Notes: a model not told the origin generated them from the letters alone. A DNA stretch of 64,000 nucleotides from Hyphomicrobiales bacterium (GCA_017304475.1 JAFKKV010000028.1:1-64000); one strand, 5' to 3'. Shown: positions 50,952 to 60,015, counted from the first letter of the stretch. Translations and numbers: made by a program.

Positions 50952-51800
50952 ATGAAGATCGCTCAGGCGTGGCTCGCTCTGGTGTCGGGGCTTTGGCTTC
51001 TCACCACCGGCGCGAGCGCCGAGCCGGGCCGGACGCGCAACCTGGTCGCCCATGGCGCGGTGCGCATCGATGTCATCGCCGAGGGCCAGGGGCCTGTCGT
51101 CGTGATGCTGCCCTCGCGCGGTCGCGATTCCGAGGATTACGACGCGGTGGCTGAAGCCATCGCGGCACAGGGCTTCCGGGTGCTGCGGCCCCAGCCGCGC
51201 GGTATCGGCCAGAGCCTCGGCCCGATGGACGATCTGACGCTGCACGATTTCGCCGGCGATATCGCCGCGGTCATCCGCGCCGAGCGGGCCGGGCCGGCCG
51301 TGATCGTCGGCCATGCCTTCGGCAATTGGGTGGCGCGCATGACGGCGGTCGACCACCCCGATCTGGTGCGCGGCGTGGTGCTGGCGGCGGCCGCCGCCAA
51401 GGCCTATCCGCCCGGCCTGAGCATCGCCGTCAACAAGGTCGCCGACCCCACGGTTCCCGAGACCGAGCGGCGGCAATACCTGCAGCAGGCTTTTTTCGCG
51501 CCGGGCCACGACCCTTCGATCTGGCTTGCCGGCTGGTATCCTGCGGTCAGCCGCAGCCAGCGCCTGGCCTCGGAGCGCAGCCGCCAGGCCGAATGGTGGC
51601 CCGCCGGCCGGGCGCCGCTACTCGACTTGCAGGCCGGCATGGACCCGTTCAAGCCCGAGGCGAGCCGCAACGAGATCCGCGACGAATTCGGCGATCGCGT
51701 TACCCTGGTGGTGATCCCGGATGCCAGCCACGCGCTGATCCCGGAACAGCCCGTGGCGGTCGCCGATGCGATCATCGGCTGGGTGCGCCGGCTGCCGTGA
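50952..51800 (+). CDS. Secreted alpha/beta-hydrolase-fold protein with alanine at the nucleophile position
   Basis: A 282-residue protein with a Sec signal peptide (AWLALVSGLWLLTTGASA, cleavage near residue 23) and a full alpha/beta-hydrolase fold. The nucleophile elbow reads G-H-A-F-G with Ala122 where Ser, Asp or Cys should be; a histidine candidate (PDASHALIP) and the oxyanion region are kept. It may be a non-hydrolytic binding protein or use another mechanism. It lies 37 bp after the nitronate monooxygenase gene and could be read with it. Confidence 0.85.
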   Translation: MKIAQAWLALVSGLWLLTTGASAEPGRTRNLVAHGAVRIDVIAEGQGPVVVMLPSRGRDSEDYDAVAEAIAAQGFRVLRPQPRGIGQSLGPMDDLTLHDFAGDIAAVIRAERAGPAVIVGHAFGNWVARMTAVDHPDLVRGVVLAAAAAKAYPPGLSIAVNKVADPTVPETERRQYLQQAFFAPGHDPSIWLAGWYPAVSRSQRLASERSRQAEWWPAGRAPLLDLQAGMDPFKPEASRNEIRDEFGDRVTLVVIPDASHALIPEQPVAVADAIIGWVRRLP

Positions 51801-51833
51801 GGGGGCTTCAGCCCGCGTGTCGCGGGCGCGGGA

Positions 51834-52535
51834 TCACTCCGGATCGGCCTGCCGCCCCCGGAAGCCCATGGCGAGCACATAGAGCTCGCTCGAATCGGCG
51901 CGGCTCGCCTGCGGCTTGATGTGCTTCACGGTTGTGAAGTCGCGCTTCAGGTCGGTCAGCAATTGTCCCTCGGTGCCGCCCTGCAGCACCTTGCACAGGA
52001 AGTGCCCGCCGGGGGCCAGCACCTCGCGGGCGAAGTGGATGGCGAGTTCGGCGAGGTAGATGATCTTGAGGTGGTCGGTCTGCTTGTGGCCCATGGCATT
52101 GGCCGCCATGTCGGAGAGCACCACGTCGGCCTCGCCGCCGAGCAGTGCTTTGAGCCGGTCGGGCGCGTCGTCGTCGGTGAAGTCGCCCTGGATGAATTCG
52201 ACCCCCGGCACGGGATCGATGGCGAGCAGGTCGATGCCGACGATCTTGCCCTGGCCTTTTTCGAGGCCGATGCGCTTGGCCGCCACCTGCAGCCAGCCGC
52301 CGGGAGCTGCCCCCAAGTCGACGATGCGCTGGCCGGGTTTCAGCAGTTTCAGCTTGTCGTCGATCTCGAGCAGCTTGAAGGCGGCGCGCGAGCGCCAGCC
52401 CTCGCGTTTGGCGCGCGCCACATAGGGGTCGTTCAACTGGCGCTCCAGCCAGCGCTGCTGGCTCGTCGTGCGCTTCTTGGCGGTCTTCAGCCTGACCGTC
52501 AGTTCGCGGCCGCCGCCACCCGATTTGGCGCTCAT
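51834..52535 (-). CDS. rlmE: 23S rRNA (uridine(2552)-2'-O)-methyltransferase RlmE
   Basis: A 233-residue FtsJ/RlmE methyltransferase that methylates the 2'-O of U2552 in the A-loop of 23S rRNA. The SAM-binding motif is DLGAAPGGW at 73-81 and the catalytic K-D-K-E tetrad is Lys54, Asp142, Lys182 and Glu217. The N-terminal basic tail (KTAKKRTTSQQRWLERQLNDPY) is typical of alphaproteobacterial RlmE. The ppx/gppA-type gene precedes it with an ATGA overlap, a pairing frequent in this class. Confidence 0.96.
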   Translation of the reverse strand: MSAKSGGGGRELTVRLKTAKKRTTSQQRWLERQLNDPYVARAKREGWRSRAAFKLLEIDDKLKLLKPGQRIVDLGAAPGGWLQVAAKRIGLEKGQGKIVGIDLLAIDPVPGVEFIQGDFTDDDAPDRLKALLGGEADVVLSDMAANAMGHKQTDHLKIIYLAELAIHFAREVLAPGGHFLCKVLQGGTEGQLLTDLKRDFTTVKHIKPQASRADSSELYVLAMGFRGRQADPE

Positions 52536-53653
52536 CGCCGGCCTCCGTCATGGGGTCGATAGAAAGGCCGCCGCCAGACGCCGTCGGCCCGCATCAGCCC
52601 GACGAGAATGCCCTCGCGCAGGCCCCGGTCGGCCACCCGCAGGCGCTGGCAGGGAAAATGCCGGCGCATGCCTTCCAGGATGGCGCAGCCGGCCAGCACC
52701 AGGTCGGCGCGCTCGGCGCCGATACAGGGATGACCGATGCGCTGCTCATAGGTCATGTCGAGCAGCTGGTCGAGGATGGTGTCGACCTCGCCGGCCGCGA
52801 GCCAGGCGCCGTCGACCCGCCGGCGATCATATTTGGGCAGGCCGAGATGCACGCCGGCGAGCGTCGTCACCGTGCCGGAGGTGCCGAGCATGTGCAGATG
52901 CTGCAACTGGCCGCGAATGGCATCCCGGTGGACGAATCGGCCGACCATGTCGGCGACCTCGTCGACCATGACGGCGAAACTCTCGCGGGTCACCCGCTTG
53001 CCGTCATGGCGTTCGGCCAGCGTCACCACGCCGACCGGCAGCGAGGTCCAGCCGAGAATGTCGGCGGTGGGCGGACCGCCCGACTTGCCGGGGCCGCGCG
53101 GCAGCAACCAGACGAGTTCCGACGAGCCGCCGCCGATATCGAACAGGATGACGCCGCGCGCATGCGGATCGGCCAGCGGCACGCAGCCCTGCGCCGCCAG
53201 ATGAGCCTCGGTCTGCCGGTTGACGATCTCCAGCGCCAGGCCGGTCTCGTGTTTCACCCGGGCGATGAATTCGGCGCCATTGGTGGCGGCGCGGCAGGCT
53301 TCGGTGGCGATTAGCCGGGCGCGGGCGACCTGGCGGTCCTGCAACTTGCTGCGGCAGACCTTGAGGGCCTCGATAGCCCGGTCCATGGCCGCTTCGCTCA
53401 GCCGGCCGGTCTGCCCCAGGCCTTCGCCGAGCCGGACGATTCGCGAGAAGGCGTCGACCACGCGAAAGCTCGCGCCTTCCGGCTTGGCGACCAGAAGGCG
53501 GCAATTATTGGTTCCGAGATCGAGCGCGGCATAGAGCCGCCGCGGCGGGCGGTTGGCCGGAGCCCCATGCCCGTCGCGCGCGCCTGCGGCCGGGTTTGCC
53601 GGCTGCACGCCCGATTCTCCCGGCGAACCGCCGTTCTGCGGTTCGTGGGCCAT
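52532..53653 (-). CDS. Ppx/GppA family phosphatase
   Basis: A 373-residue exopolyphosphatase/guanosine-pentaphosphatase of the ASKHA fold. The phosphate-1 loop LYAALDLGTNNCRLLVAKP and the second motif ILFDIGGGSSELVWL are diagnostic, followed by LGTSGTVTTLAG. It hydrolyses polyphosphate and/or pppGpp. The start is set at the ATG at 53653, preceded by GGAAAGG, rather than at 53704; the first 40 residues are Gly/Pro-rich and probably unstructured. First gene of a unit with rlmE. Confidence 0.93.
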   Translation of the reverse strand: MAHEPQNGGSPGESGVQPANPAAGARDGHGAPANRPPRRLYAALDLGTNNCRLLVAKPEGASFRVVDAFSRIVRLGEGLGQTGRLSEAAMDRAIEALKVCRSKLQDRQVARARLIATEACRAATNGAEFIARVKHETGLALEIVNRQTEAHLAAQGCVPLADPHARGVILFDIGGGSSELVWLLPRGPGKSGGPPTADILGWTSLPVGVVTLAERHDGKRVTRESFAVMVDEVADMVGRFVHRDAIRGQLQHLHMLGTSGTVTTLAGVHLGLPKYDRRRVDGAWLAAGEVDTILDQLLDMTYEQRIGHPCIGAERADLVLAGCAILEGMRRHFPCQRLRVADRGLREGILVGLMRADGVWRRPFYRPHDGGRR

Positions 53654-53874
53654 GGCGACCTTTCCACCGTTTGCCCCGGAACGCGTGAACGCTCGACGGG
53701 CCAACCGATTGATCCTGTTCAGTTGCCGTTGAGTGTATCAGCCGAGGCCCGCGCCGCAAGCTTTGCGCGCAAGGCTGCCTTGAGATGCATTTCTCCCCAG
53801 AGGGCTCTTGCACCCCACCGGCTGATCGACTATGACCGCGCCTCGCACCGGCGACGGGCCGCAAGGTCCGCTGG

Positions 53875-53948
53875 TGGGGGATAGTTTAATGGTAGAACAG
53901 CGGACTCTGACTCCGCTAGTCTTGGTTCGAATCCAGGTCCCCCAGCCA
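53875..53948 (+). tRNA. tRNA-Gln (anticodon CTG)
   Basis: 74 nt with encoded CCA. The acceptor stem TGGGGGA pairs with TCCCCCA, the anticodon stem GCGGA/TCCGC encloses CTCTGAC with anticodon CTG, and the T arm CTTGG-TTCGAAT-CCAGG is complete. It reads CAG codons. Confidence 0.96.
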
Positions 53949-54038
53949 CTTTCGCAAGTCCGCCGAGCGATCATCCGAACGCGACGTTGAAGCCCAGGCG
54001 TTTCGGCCGATTGCCGAAAGCAAAGCGCCTGTGAATTG

Positions 54039-54088
54039 ACCCTCTCCCAGAGGGAGAGGGTGGCAGCGTCAGCTGCCGGGTGAGGGGT
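54039..54088. repeat. Family 1 palindromic repeat, full copy
   Basis: ACCCTCTCCC-AGAG-GGAGAGGGT, then GGCAGC-GTCA-GCTGCC, then GGGTGAGGGG. This is the most regular copy in the window and shows the consensus: two hairpins plus a closing arm. It lies between tRNA-Gln and an outer-membrane protein gene. Confidence 0.8.
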
Positions 54089-54207
54089 CGTCCCTTTCCG
54101 AACAGGTTGCAAGCTTAGCGAGCGGAGGCACCTACCTCCGCGGCCAGTACTTACCTTGCGGTATGCGAACGATGGGCTGGCTCGAAAGTCGACCTGCCCA
54201 TTTGGGC

Positions 54208-54876
54208 TCAGAAGCGATAGTTCAACGCGATCCGGCCTTCATGGCCTTGAAAGCTGGTGTTGAGATCCGACAGCATGGGGCTGTAAGCCCGCGCGTTCAG
54301 CCACGTATGTCGGTATTCCGAAACGATCGATAGGGATGTCGTCACCCTTAGCTCCGCGCCGACGCCCATGGTCACGCCGTAATGTCCGAGGGCTCTTGAG
54401 ACGGAGGGCGTAGGCCAGACCGCGGGCGTGCCAAAGGACATCGCTGCCTGGTATTGCTTGACCAAAGCCAGGACCGGTCCGCCAGTGGCGTAGATCAGGA
54501 CCCGCTCTGCGATGAGCGCCCCGATTCGTCCCCGGAGAGCGATCGAAGCGCCGAGCTGGGTATGTCGCTCGACCGGCGGCAGTTTGAATACCGGATCATA
54601 TTGGCGGCGGTTGTCCGCCCAGGAAGCCGTTAGATCTGCCACCATTCCGAAGACGAGCCGGCCATGCTGCCAATCGCGACCGATATGGGCGCCGACCAAT
54701 GGACCGACGGCCGGTGTTCGATAGTCCTCGAGGGCGACGACAGCACCAGATATCATCCCGGCGTGAATGCCGAGATATGACCCGCTCCACGACCAGGCTG
54801 GGGCATCCTGAGCTTTGGCAAAGGGCGCGATCGAAGCGCTTCCCGCCGCAAGAAATCCAATTATCCAGATGCGCAT
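54208..54876 (-). CDS. Outer-membrane beta-barrel protein (Omp25/OmpA-like porin family)
   Basis: A 222-residue protein with a signal peptide (MRIWIIGFLAAGSASIAPF, cleavage after AKA near residue 22) and alternating amphipathic strands ending in GRIALNYRF, the C-terminal aromatic needed for outer-membrane insertion. WSGSYLGIHAGMISG, VGAHIGRDWQHGRLVFGMVADLTASW and RGRIGALIAERVLIYATGGPVLA follow the Omp25 pattern of Hyphomicrobiales. The fold is an eight-strand barrel; the role is probably structural. Confidence 0.88.
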   Translation of the reverse strand: MRIWIIGFLAAGSASIAPFAKAQDAPAWSWSGSYLGIHAGMISGAVVALEDYRTPAVGPLVGAHIGRDWQHGRLVFGMVADLTASWADNRRQYDPVFKLPPVERHTQLGASIALRGRIGALIAERVLIYATGGPVLALVKQYQAAMSFGTPAVWPTPSVSRALGHYGVTMGVGAELRVTTSLSIVSEYRHTWLNARAYSPMLSDLNTSFQGHEGRIALNYRF

Positions 54877-55026
54877 CTATCTGCCCGAACTCGCGTATTA
54901 GTCGCAGTTTGGCTAACAGCAGAGCGGATCTCAACTCGAAATTGTATCCCGTGATAACGCATCCCGGCCCATCGGGGCCCTGGTGACGTGGGAAGCCCGT
55001 CGTCGCGCTGCTGTTGGAGGGCCGTG

Positions 55027-55332
55027 ATGGATTCGGTTTCCGTTTCGATCGCGACTGCCATGGTCGTCCTGACCGCCGTCGCTTCTGTTGCCGGTGCATT
55101 CGCCGTCACCAGGCATCGGTCCGAGCGCGCCGAACAGCGGGCTGACCGTGCCGAGGCCAAAGCAGAGAGCGTCGAGTGCGATCTAGCCGAATACAAGCTG
55201 CATGCCGCCCAGCAATTCGTCACGGACGCTATGTTGGTCAAGCTTGAGGGCAGGGAGGTCGACGCCATCAATCGGCTAGGCGATCGGCTCGACAGAGTGT
55301 TGGAAGCACCGCGGCGACCCGGGGCCAGGTAG
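55027..55332 (+). CDS. Small membrane protein with coiled coil
   Basis: A 101-residue protein: one N-terminal membrane helix (about residues 5-27, ATAMVVLTAVASVAGAFAV), then a highly charged heptad-like helix (RSERAEQRADRAEAKAESVECDL) and a C-terminal amphipathic part (INRLGDRLDRVLEAP). The start at 55027 follows GGAGG six bases upstream. The layout resembles small prophage- or GTA-associated membrane proteins, but I recognise no family and see no phage gene beside it. Confidence 0.6.
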   Translation: MDSVSVSIATAMVVLTAVASVAGAFAVTRHRSERAEQRADRAEAKAESVECDLAEYKLHAAQQFVTDAMLVKLEGREVDAINRLGDRLDRVLEAPRRPGAR

Positions 55333-55389
55333 CCGCGTTGCGTGTAGACTGACGATGATCTACCTCTGGCTGAAACACTGGAGGGTGGG

Positions 55390-56022
55390 ATGCGCAAAGC
55401 ACTGGCTGCGATGATATTGCTGGCGGCAACGCCGGCCGCGGCTGATTGGCAGGGCTTTTATGCCGGTGCGCATGTGGGCTACGGCTTTTCCGGCAACATT
55501 GGATCCTCTGGCTGGCTCAACAATTGGGACCGAACGCCTCGTGGTGTAATCGGCGGTCTGCAAGTTGGCTATGACTGGCAATTTGGTCGGTTCGTTCTTG
55601 GTGTGACCGGAGATGCCAATCTGTCGAGCATTGGTCGCTTTCGTCGGAGCGACCCGGCTCTTATCGGGCTGGTGACCAACATGAGCGAGCGGGCCCGCTT
55701 GAATTATTCGGCCAGCATTCGTGCGCGGGTTGGGTTCCTCCCGGTTGATCGTCTTTTGCTGTACGTCACCGGAGGGCCTGTCGTGGCCCAGACCATGCGG
55801 ACGTGGCTTCTTGACCTGGGGGTTCGCACAGACGGCGAAACCCGAACGGCCACCCAATACGGTGGGACGGTCGGTCTTGGTGCTGAGGCGATGATTACGG
55901 ACAAGATCTCTGCGACGATTGAGTGGCGATATACGGCGCTCCGCCCCTATCTATTCGGCCCCGATGACTCCTTCTCATTTCAGGGGCAGGACGTCCGCTT
56001 GGGTGTGAACTACCGATTTTAG
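55390..56022 (+). CDS. Outer-membrane beta-barrel protein (Omp25-like)
   Basis: A 210-residue protein with a signal peptide (MRKALAAMILLAATPAAA) and a barrel pattern ending in VRLGVNYRF. WQGFYAGAHVGYGFSG, IGGLQVGYDWQFGRFVLGVTGDANLS and IRARVGFLPVDRLLLYVTGGPVVAQ match the protein at 54208..54876 in order, so the two are distant paralogues. The coding sequence is visibly richer in A and T than its surroundings (many TTT, ATT and GAT codons), a hint of transfer. Confidence 0.88.
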   Translation: MRKALAAMILLAATPAAADWQGFYAGAHVGYGFSGNIGSSGWLNNWDRTPRGVIGGLQVGYDWQFGRFVLGVTGDANLSSIGRFRRSDPALIGLVTNMSERARLNYSASIRARVGFLPVDRLLLYVTGGPVVAQTMRTWLLDLGVRTDGETRTATQYGGTVGLGAEAMITDKISATIEWRYTALRPYLFGPDDSFSFQGQDVRLGVNYRF

Positions 56023-56617
56023 CCATCAGCGAGACGTACAAGATTTAGCCTGATTTTTTGGCAGACTTAGAGACAGAGAGTGGCAGCGTCAGTTGCCGGG
56101 TGAGGGGACGTCCTTCTCCAGACAGGGCGGCGTACGCGAGGAGCATCGGCATCAGTTCCGAAACGTTACGCCCCTCACCCGGCGCCTGACGGCGCCACCC
56201 TCTCCCTCTGGGAGAGGGTTGATTCATTGGCGCTTTTCGACTGCTGACCCCTGCGGCAACCCTCCACCATGTTGATGAGCGCCGAGACACAGAGATAGGC
56301 CGTCATCGGGAGCGCCCGATACATCTACCCCCCATGACCGATCGCCGGCAACTCACCGCGCGGCCGCGAACTCGCAGCGGCGTCCCGCGGCATGCGGATA
56401 CCCCTCGTGTTTCCCTGGGGACGTGCACCCGATCCGGGCGCGACAAACACCGGCAATCTGACGCCGCCAGATTGGCGGCGGCGGTCGAACGCCGGTGAGC
56501 GCTGCCGTTCACCGGCCTCTTTCGCGGGACAAAGCGTCGGAATACCGGGCCTGGGTCGCATCCGACGAGGAGCGTCCCTCGGTGCCTTTCCGCGGGGCGA
56601 AACGAACTGGATCGTCA
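56023..56617. other. 595-bp intergenic stretch with a family 1 repeat pair
   Basis: The first half holds two family 1 repeats in opposite orientation (56077..56107 and 56171..56220). The rest, 56221..56617, has open frames on both strands that carry no recognisable domain and mostly shadow each other. No gene is supported. The promoter of the TPR gene should lie near its right end. Confidence 0.6.
56077..56220. repeat. Inverted pair of family 1 palindromic repeats
   Basis: Left half-copy 56077..56107 (GGCAGC-GTCA-GTTGCC then GGGTGAGGGG) and right full copy 56171..56220 (CCCCTCACCC then GGCGCC-TGAC-GGCGCC then CCCTCTCCCTCTGGGAGAGGG) face each other. Confidence 0.75.
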
Positions 56618-57235
56618 ATGAGCTCGCGGATTCTCTCCCTCGTCCTTGCCGCCTCATCCGTGATCGCCTGCGCCGGTCCGGTTCTCGCCCGGAACAGCCG
56701 CGAGCAGGCCGTCGAGCGGTGCGTCGGCGAAACCTTGACCCCACCCGATCGGGTCCGCGGCTGCGACGCGCTCATCCGGTCGAGCCGGCGAGGGGATCCG
56801 GACCTGAGCGCCTACTATTTCTACCGGGCTCACGGATATTGGACGCTGCGGGAATTCGAGAAGGCCGAGGCCGACGTCAATCGGGCGGCGGCCGGGCAGC
56901 GAAGCTGGGCGCTGTTCATGCTGCGCGGCGATATCAGGGTCGCGCGGGGCAATCGGGCCGGAGCGATCGACGACTTCACCGCCGCTGCCGAATTCGTGCG
57001 CGAGGCCTCCGCGACCGACGAACAGAAGAAAACCAACCTCGTCTACGCGCTGTTCTCGCGCGCCGAGGCGATGCATGGAGCGGGCAGGCTCTCATCGGCC
57101 TCTTTCGATCTCGACGAGGTCATCGACCTGAAACCCGATTTCAGGCCGGCCTGGGAGCTGCGCGCGCGGGTGCGGGCAGCCTTGGGCGATCATGTCGGAG
57201 CCGAGCAGGACCGCCGCGACACCCCGGCGGACTAA
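56618..57235 (+). CDS. Secreted TPR-containing protein
   Basis: A 205-residue protein with a signal peptide (ILSLVLAASSVIACAGPVLA, cleavage near residue 24). The mature part has helix-turn-helix repeats of the tetratricopeptide kind: ALIRSSRRGDPDLSAYYFYRAHGYW, WALFMLRGDIRVARGNRAGAIDDF, and the classic C-terminal LDEVIDLKPDFRPAWELRARVRAALGD. TPR proteins are scaffolds for protein contacts; the partner is unknown. The start at 56618 puts the signal first; the open frame extends to 56495 without one. Confidence 0.83.
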   Translation: MSSRILSLVLAASSVIACAGPVLARNSREQAVERCVGETLTPPDRVRGCDALIRSSRRGDPDLSAYYFYRAHGYWTLREFEKAEADVNRAAAGQRSWALFMLRGDIRVARGNRAGAIDDFTAAAEFVREASATDEQKKTNLVYALFSRAEAMHGAGRLSSASFDLDEVIDLKPDFRPAWELRARVRAALGDHVGAEQDRRDTPAD

Positions 57236-57341
57236 ACTACGCGACCGGCCTGCATCGCCGCCGGCCGCGCGATGGCCTTGTCCGCAGCCGCCAAGGCCCC
57301 GATTGTGCTTCCAACCCGCAGCCCATCGGGAGGAGGCCGGT

Positions 57342-58808
57342 TTGATCAGGTCGGTGAAACGCGGGCTGGTCGTGCTCGCCGTGGTGGCCGCGACCATCCT
57401 GGGCGTGCGCATCTATGACTCGGAACGCGGGCCGGAGCTCGAGCCCTGGCACGTCTATGTGCCGCCCGAATTGAGCCGGGCCGAGATCGACAAGGCGGAT
57501 TGGGCGGCCTATCTCGCCGCCGAAGCCAGGGTCTTCGAAGCTCTGCGGATCAATGTCACGCAAAGGCTCGACCCGGTGGACCGCATTCCGATCAATCGCT
57601 ATTTCGACGGCAGCCCGGTCTATCCGGGTCGCTTCGGCCGCGATTGGAACCGCTCCTTCGTGCTGGAGCCGGCGGGAGCGACGGGCGGCGCCGTCGTGCT
57701 GCTCCACGGGCTGACGGATTCGCCCTACAGCGTCCGCCACATCGCCGAGCGCTACCGCGCCCGTGGATATCTGGCCATTGCCGTGCGGCTGCCCGCCCAT
57801 GGCACGGTTCCCGCAGCTTTGACCGATATTGCCTGGGAGGACTGGCTGGCGGCGACACGGCTGGCCGTGCGGGAAGCGCGCAGGCGCGTCGGGCCGTCCA
57901 GGCCTTTGCACCTTGTCGGTTATTCCAATGGCGGGGCGCTGGCGCTGAAATATGCGCTGGATGCGCTCGATGACCCGCAACTAAGCCGGCCGGACCGGCT
58001 CGTGCTGATCTCGCCGATGATCGGGGTCACCGGCTTTGCCCGCTTCGCGTGGCTTGCCGACTTGCCTGCGGTCTTCCCGGCCTTTGCCAAGGCCGCATGG
58101 CTCAACGTCCTGCCGGAGTTCAATCCGTTCAAATACAATTCCTTTCCGGTCAATGGCGCGCGCCAGTCGCACCGCCTGACCGCAGCCCTCCAGCGGGCCA
58201 TTGCGCAAGCCGCCGGCGCGGGCAAATTGAGCCGCCTTGCGCCGATCCTGACGTTCCAGTCGGTCATCGATTCCACGGTCAGCACCCAGGCGGTCGTCTC
58301 GGCGCTCTATGCCCAGCTCCCCGCCAATGGCAGCGAACTGGTGCTGTTCGATCTCAACCGGGCCGCCAAGCTCGGCCTGCTGTTCCGTCCGGCGACCGAG
58401 ACCGTGCTCAGTCGGTTGCTGCCAGTTGCGCCGCGCCGTTTTCGCACCACCGTCATCGCGAATGCCGATGCCGGAACGGGCGGGATGGAGGCGCGGACGA
58501 CGGAAGCCGATGCGGTGACGGAGCGAGCCGCGCGCCTCGACCTGTCCTATCCCGGCGACGTCTATTCGCTGTCGCATATCGCTTTGCCTTTCCCGACAAG
58601 CGACGCGCTTTACGGGGCCGATCCCGATGCCGGCGAGACATACGGCGTCCGCCTCGGCTCTTTCGCGGCACGGGGCGAAAGCGGCGCTCTGGTCATCAAT
58701 CTGGATTCCCTGCTCCGGATGACGTCGAACCCGTTCTTTCCCTATCTGATGGCCAGGATCGAAGAGGGGATCCCCACGGCCGTCGGTGCCGCGCCGCGGC
58801 GCCCGTGA
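57342..58808 (+). CDS. Membrane-anchored alpha/beta hydrolase
   Basis: A 488-residue protein with an N-terminal membrane helix (VKRGLVVLAVVAATILGVRIY) and an alpha/beta-hydrolase domain: AVVLLHGLTDSPYSVRHIAERY, then the nucleophile elbow LVGYSNGGALAL with an intact serine, then a late His (YSLSHIALPF). It probably acts as an esterase or lipase at the periplasmic face. The start is TTG at 57342, chosen because AGGAGG stands five bases upstream and the anchor follows directly; no ATG or GTG fits, and the frame upstream overlaps the TPR gene. Confidence 0.88.
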   Translation: MIRSVKRGLVVLAVVAATILGVRIYDSERGPELEPWHVYVPPELSRAEIDKADWAAYLAAEARVFEALRINVTQRLDPVDRIPINRYFDGSPVYPGRFGRDWNRSFVLEPAGATGGAVVLLHGLTDSPYSVRHIAERYRARGYLAIAVRLPAHGTVPAALTDIAWEDWLAATRLAVREARRRVGPSRPLHLVGYSNGGALALKYALDALDDPQLSRPDRLVLISPMIGVTGFARFAWLADLPAVFPAFAKAAWLNVLPEFNPFKYNSFPVNGARQSHRLTAALQRAIAQAAGAGKLSRLAPILTFQSVIDSTVSTQAVVSALYAQLPANGSELVLFDLNRAAKLGLLFRPATETVLSRLLPVAPRRFRTTVIANADAGTGGMEARTTEADAVTERAARLDLSYPGDVYSLSHIALPFPTSDALYGADPDAGETYGVRLGSFAARGESGALVINLDSLLRMTSNPFFPYLMARIEEGIPTAVGAAPRRP

Positions 58809-58941
58809 ACGGCCACCGCATCGTGTCGTGCACGCAGGCCACGGGGCAGGGGCATGAAACACAACCCGCCGACAGGGGTTGTTCCCGGTGATCGCCGTGT
58901 CGCGATCATCTGGGGCGACCTCGATAGCACCGCGGAGTTTC

Positions 58942-60015
58942 ATGGCCTGTTGCCGACAGCTTTTCGATCACCTTTCCTGGATGCCGCCCTGGCTGATCAG
59001 CGGGCTCCTGCTTCTTATCGCCATCGCGGCGGCGGTCCTGGCTCACCGGATCGCCTTTCGCATGGCCACCGAACTCGTCCGCAACCGCGACCTGTTCTGG
59101 CGGTCGATCGTGTCGCGCAACCGGCGGCCGCTGCGGCTCGCCTTCGTGGTCGCGACGGTGCTGATCGTTCAGCCGCTGGCGCCGCTGACGCCGGAACAGG
59201 CGGCGATGGTTCACCAGGTGGTCGTGCTCGGTTCGGTCGTCCTGCTGGCCTGGACGGCGCATACCGCGCTGCATGTCTGGACCGTCGTCTATCTCCGGCG
59301 GTTCAAGCTCGATTCGAGCGACAACCTGCTGGCGCGCAAGCACGTGACGCAGACCCATATCCTGCAGCGCGTCGCGACGATCCTGATCGTGGCGGTGGCG
59401 ATCGCGTCCTGCCTGATGACCTTCGATGGCGTGCGGCAATATGGCGTCAGTCTTCTGGCCTCCGCGGGCGTGGCGGGGGTGATCGCCGGCCTTGCCCTGC
59501 AGCCGGTGCTGAAGAATATTTTCGCCGGCATCCAACTGGCGATCACCCAGCCCATCCGGATTGACGACGCCCTGCTGGTGGAAGGCGAGTGGGGCAATGT
59601 CGAAGAGATCACCGCGACTTATGTGGTCGTTCGCGTCTGGGACCTCCGGCGCCTGATCCTGCCGCTCAGCTATTTCATCGAGCGTCCCTTTCAGAACTGG
59701 ACGCGCGAGGAGGCGAGCCTCATCGGAACCGTGATGATCTATCTCGACTATACCGCGCCGGTTCAGGCGATCCGCGCCAAGGTCGAGGCCGTCGTCGCGT
59801 CCTCGCCGCTATGGGACCGGCGCGTCGTCAACGTGCAGGTCACCGACTTCAGGCAGACCTGCCTGGAGCTCAGGATTCTCGCCTCGGCCTCTGATTCGCG
59901 GCGCACGTTCGACCTGCGCTGCGCCATTCGCGAACAGATCATCGGTTATCTGCAGGCGGAACATCCGGCCTGCCTGCCGCGCCACCGCGCCGAACTCACG
60001 GATCGTCGCACCTAG
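58942..60015 (+). CDS. Mechanosensitive ion channel family protein (MscS-type)
   Basis: A 357-residue small-conductance mechanosensitive channel. Hydrophobic segments near 16-36, 57-80, 85-105 and 135-155 precede the pore helix and beta domain: ASAGVAGVIAGLALQPVLKNIFAG, then QPIRIDDALLVEGEWGNVEEI and LPLSYFIERPFQNWTR, which is close to the MscS consensus. It releases solutes on hypo-osmotic shock. The ATG at 58942 is preceded by GGAG and is preferred to 58879. It stands 133 bp behind the hydrolase gene. Confidence 0.93.
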   Translation: MACCRQLFDHLSWMPPWLISGLLLLIAIAAAVLAHRIAFRMATELVRNRDLFWRSIVSRNRRPLRLAFVVATVLIVQPLAPLTPEQAAMVHQVVVLGSVVLLAWTAHTALHVWTVVYLRRFKLDSSDNLLARKHVTQTHILQRVATILIVAVAIASCLMTFDGVRQYGVSLLASAGVAGVIAGLALQPVLKNIFAGIQLAITQPIRIDDALLVEGEWGNVEEITATYVVVRVWDLRRLILPLSYFIERPFQNWTREEASLIGTVMIYLDYTAPVQAIRAKVEAVVASSPLWDRRVVNVQVTDFRQTCLELRILASASDSRRTFDLRCAIREQIIGYLQAEHPACLPRHRAELTDRRT

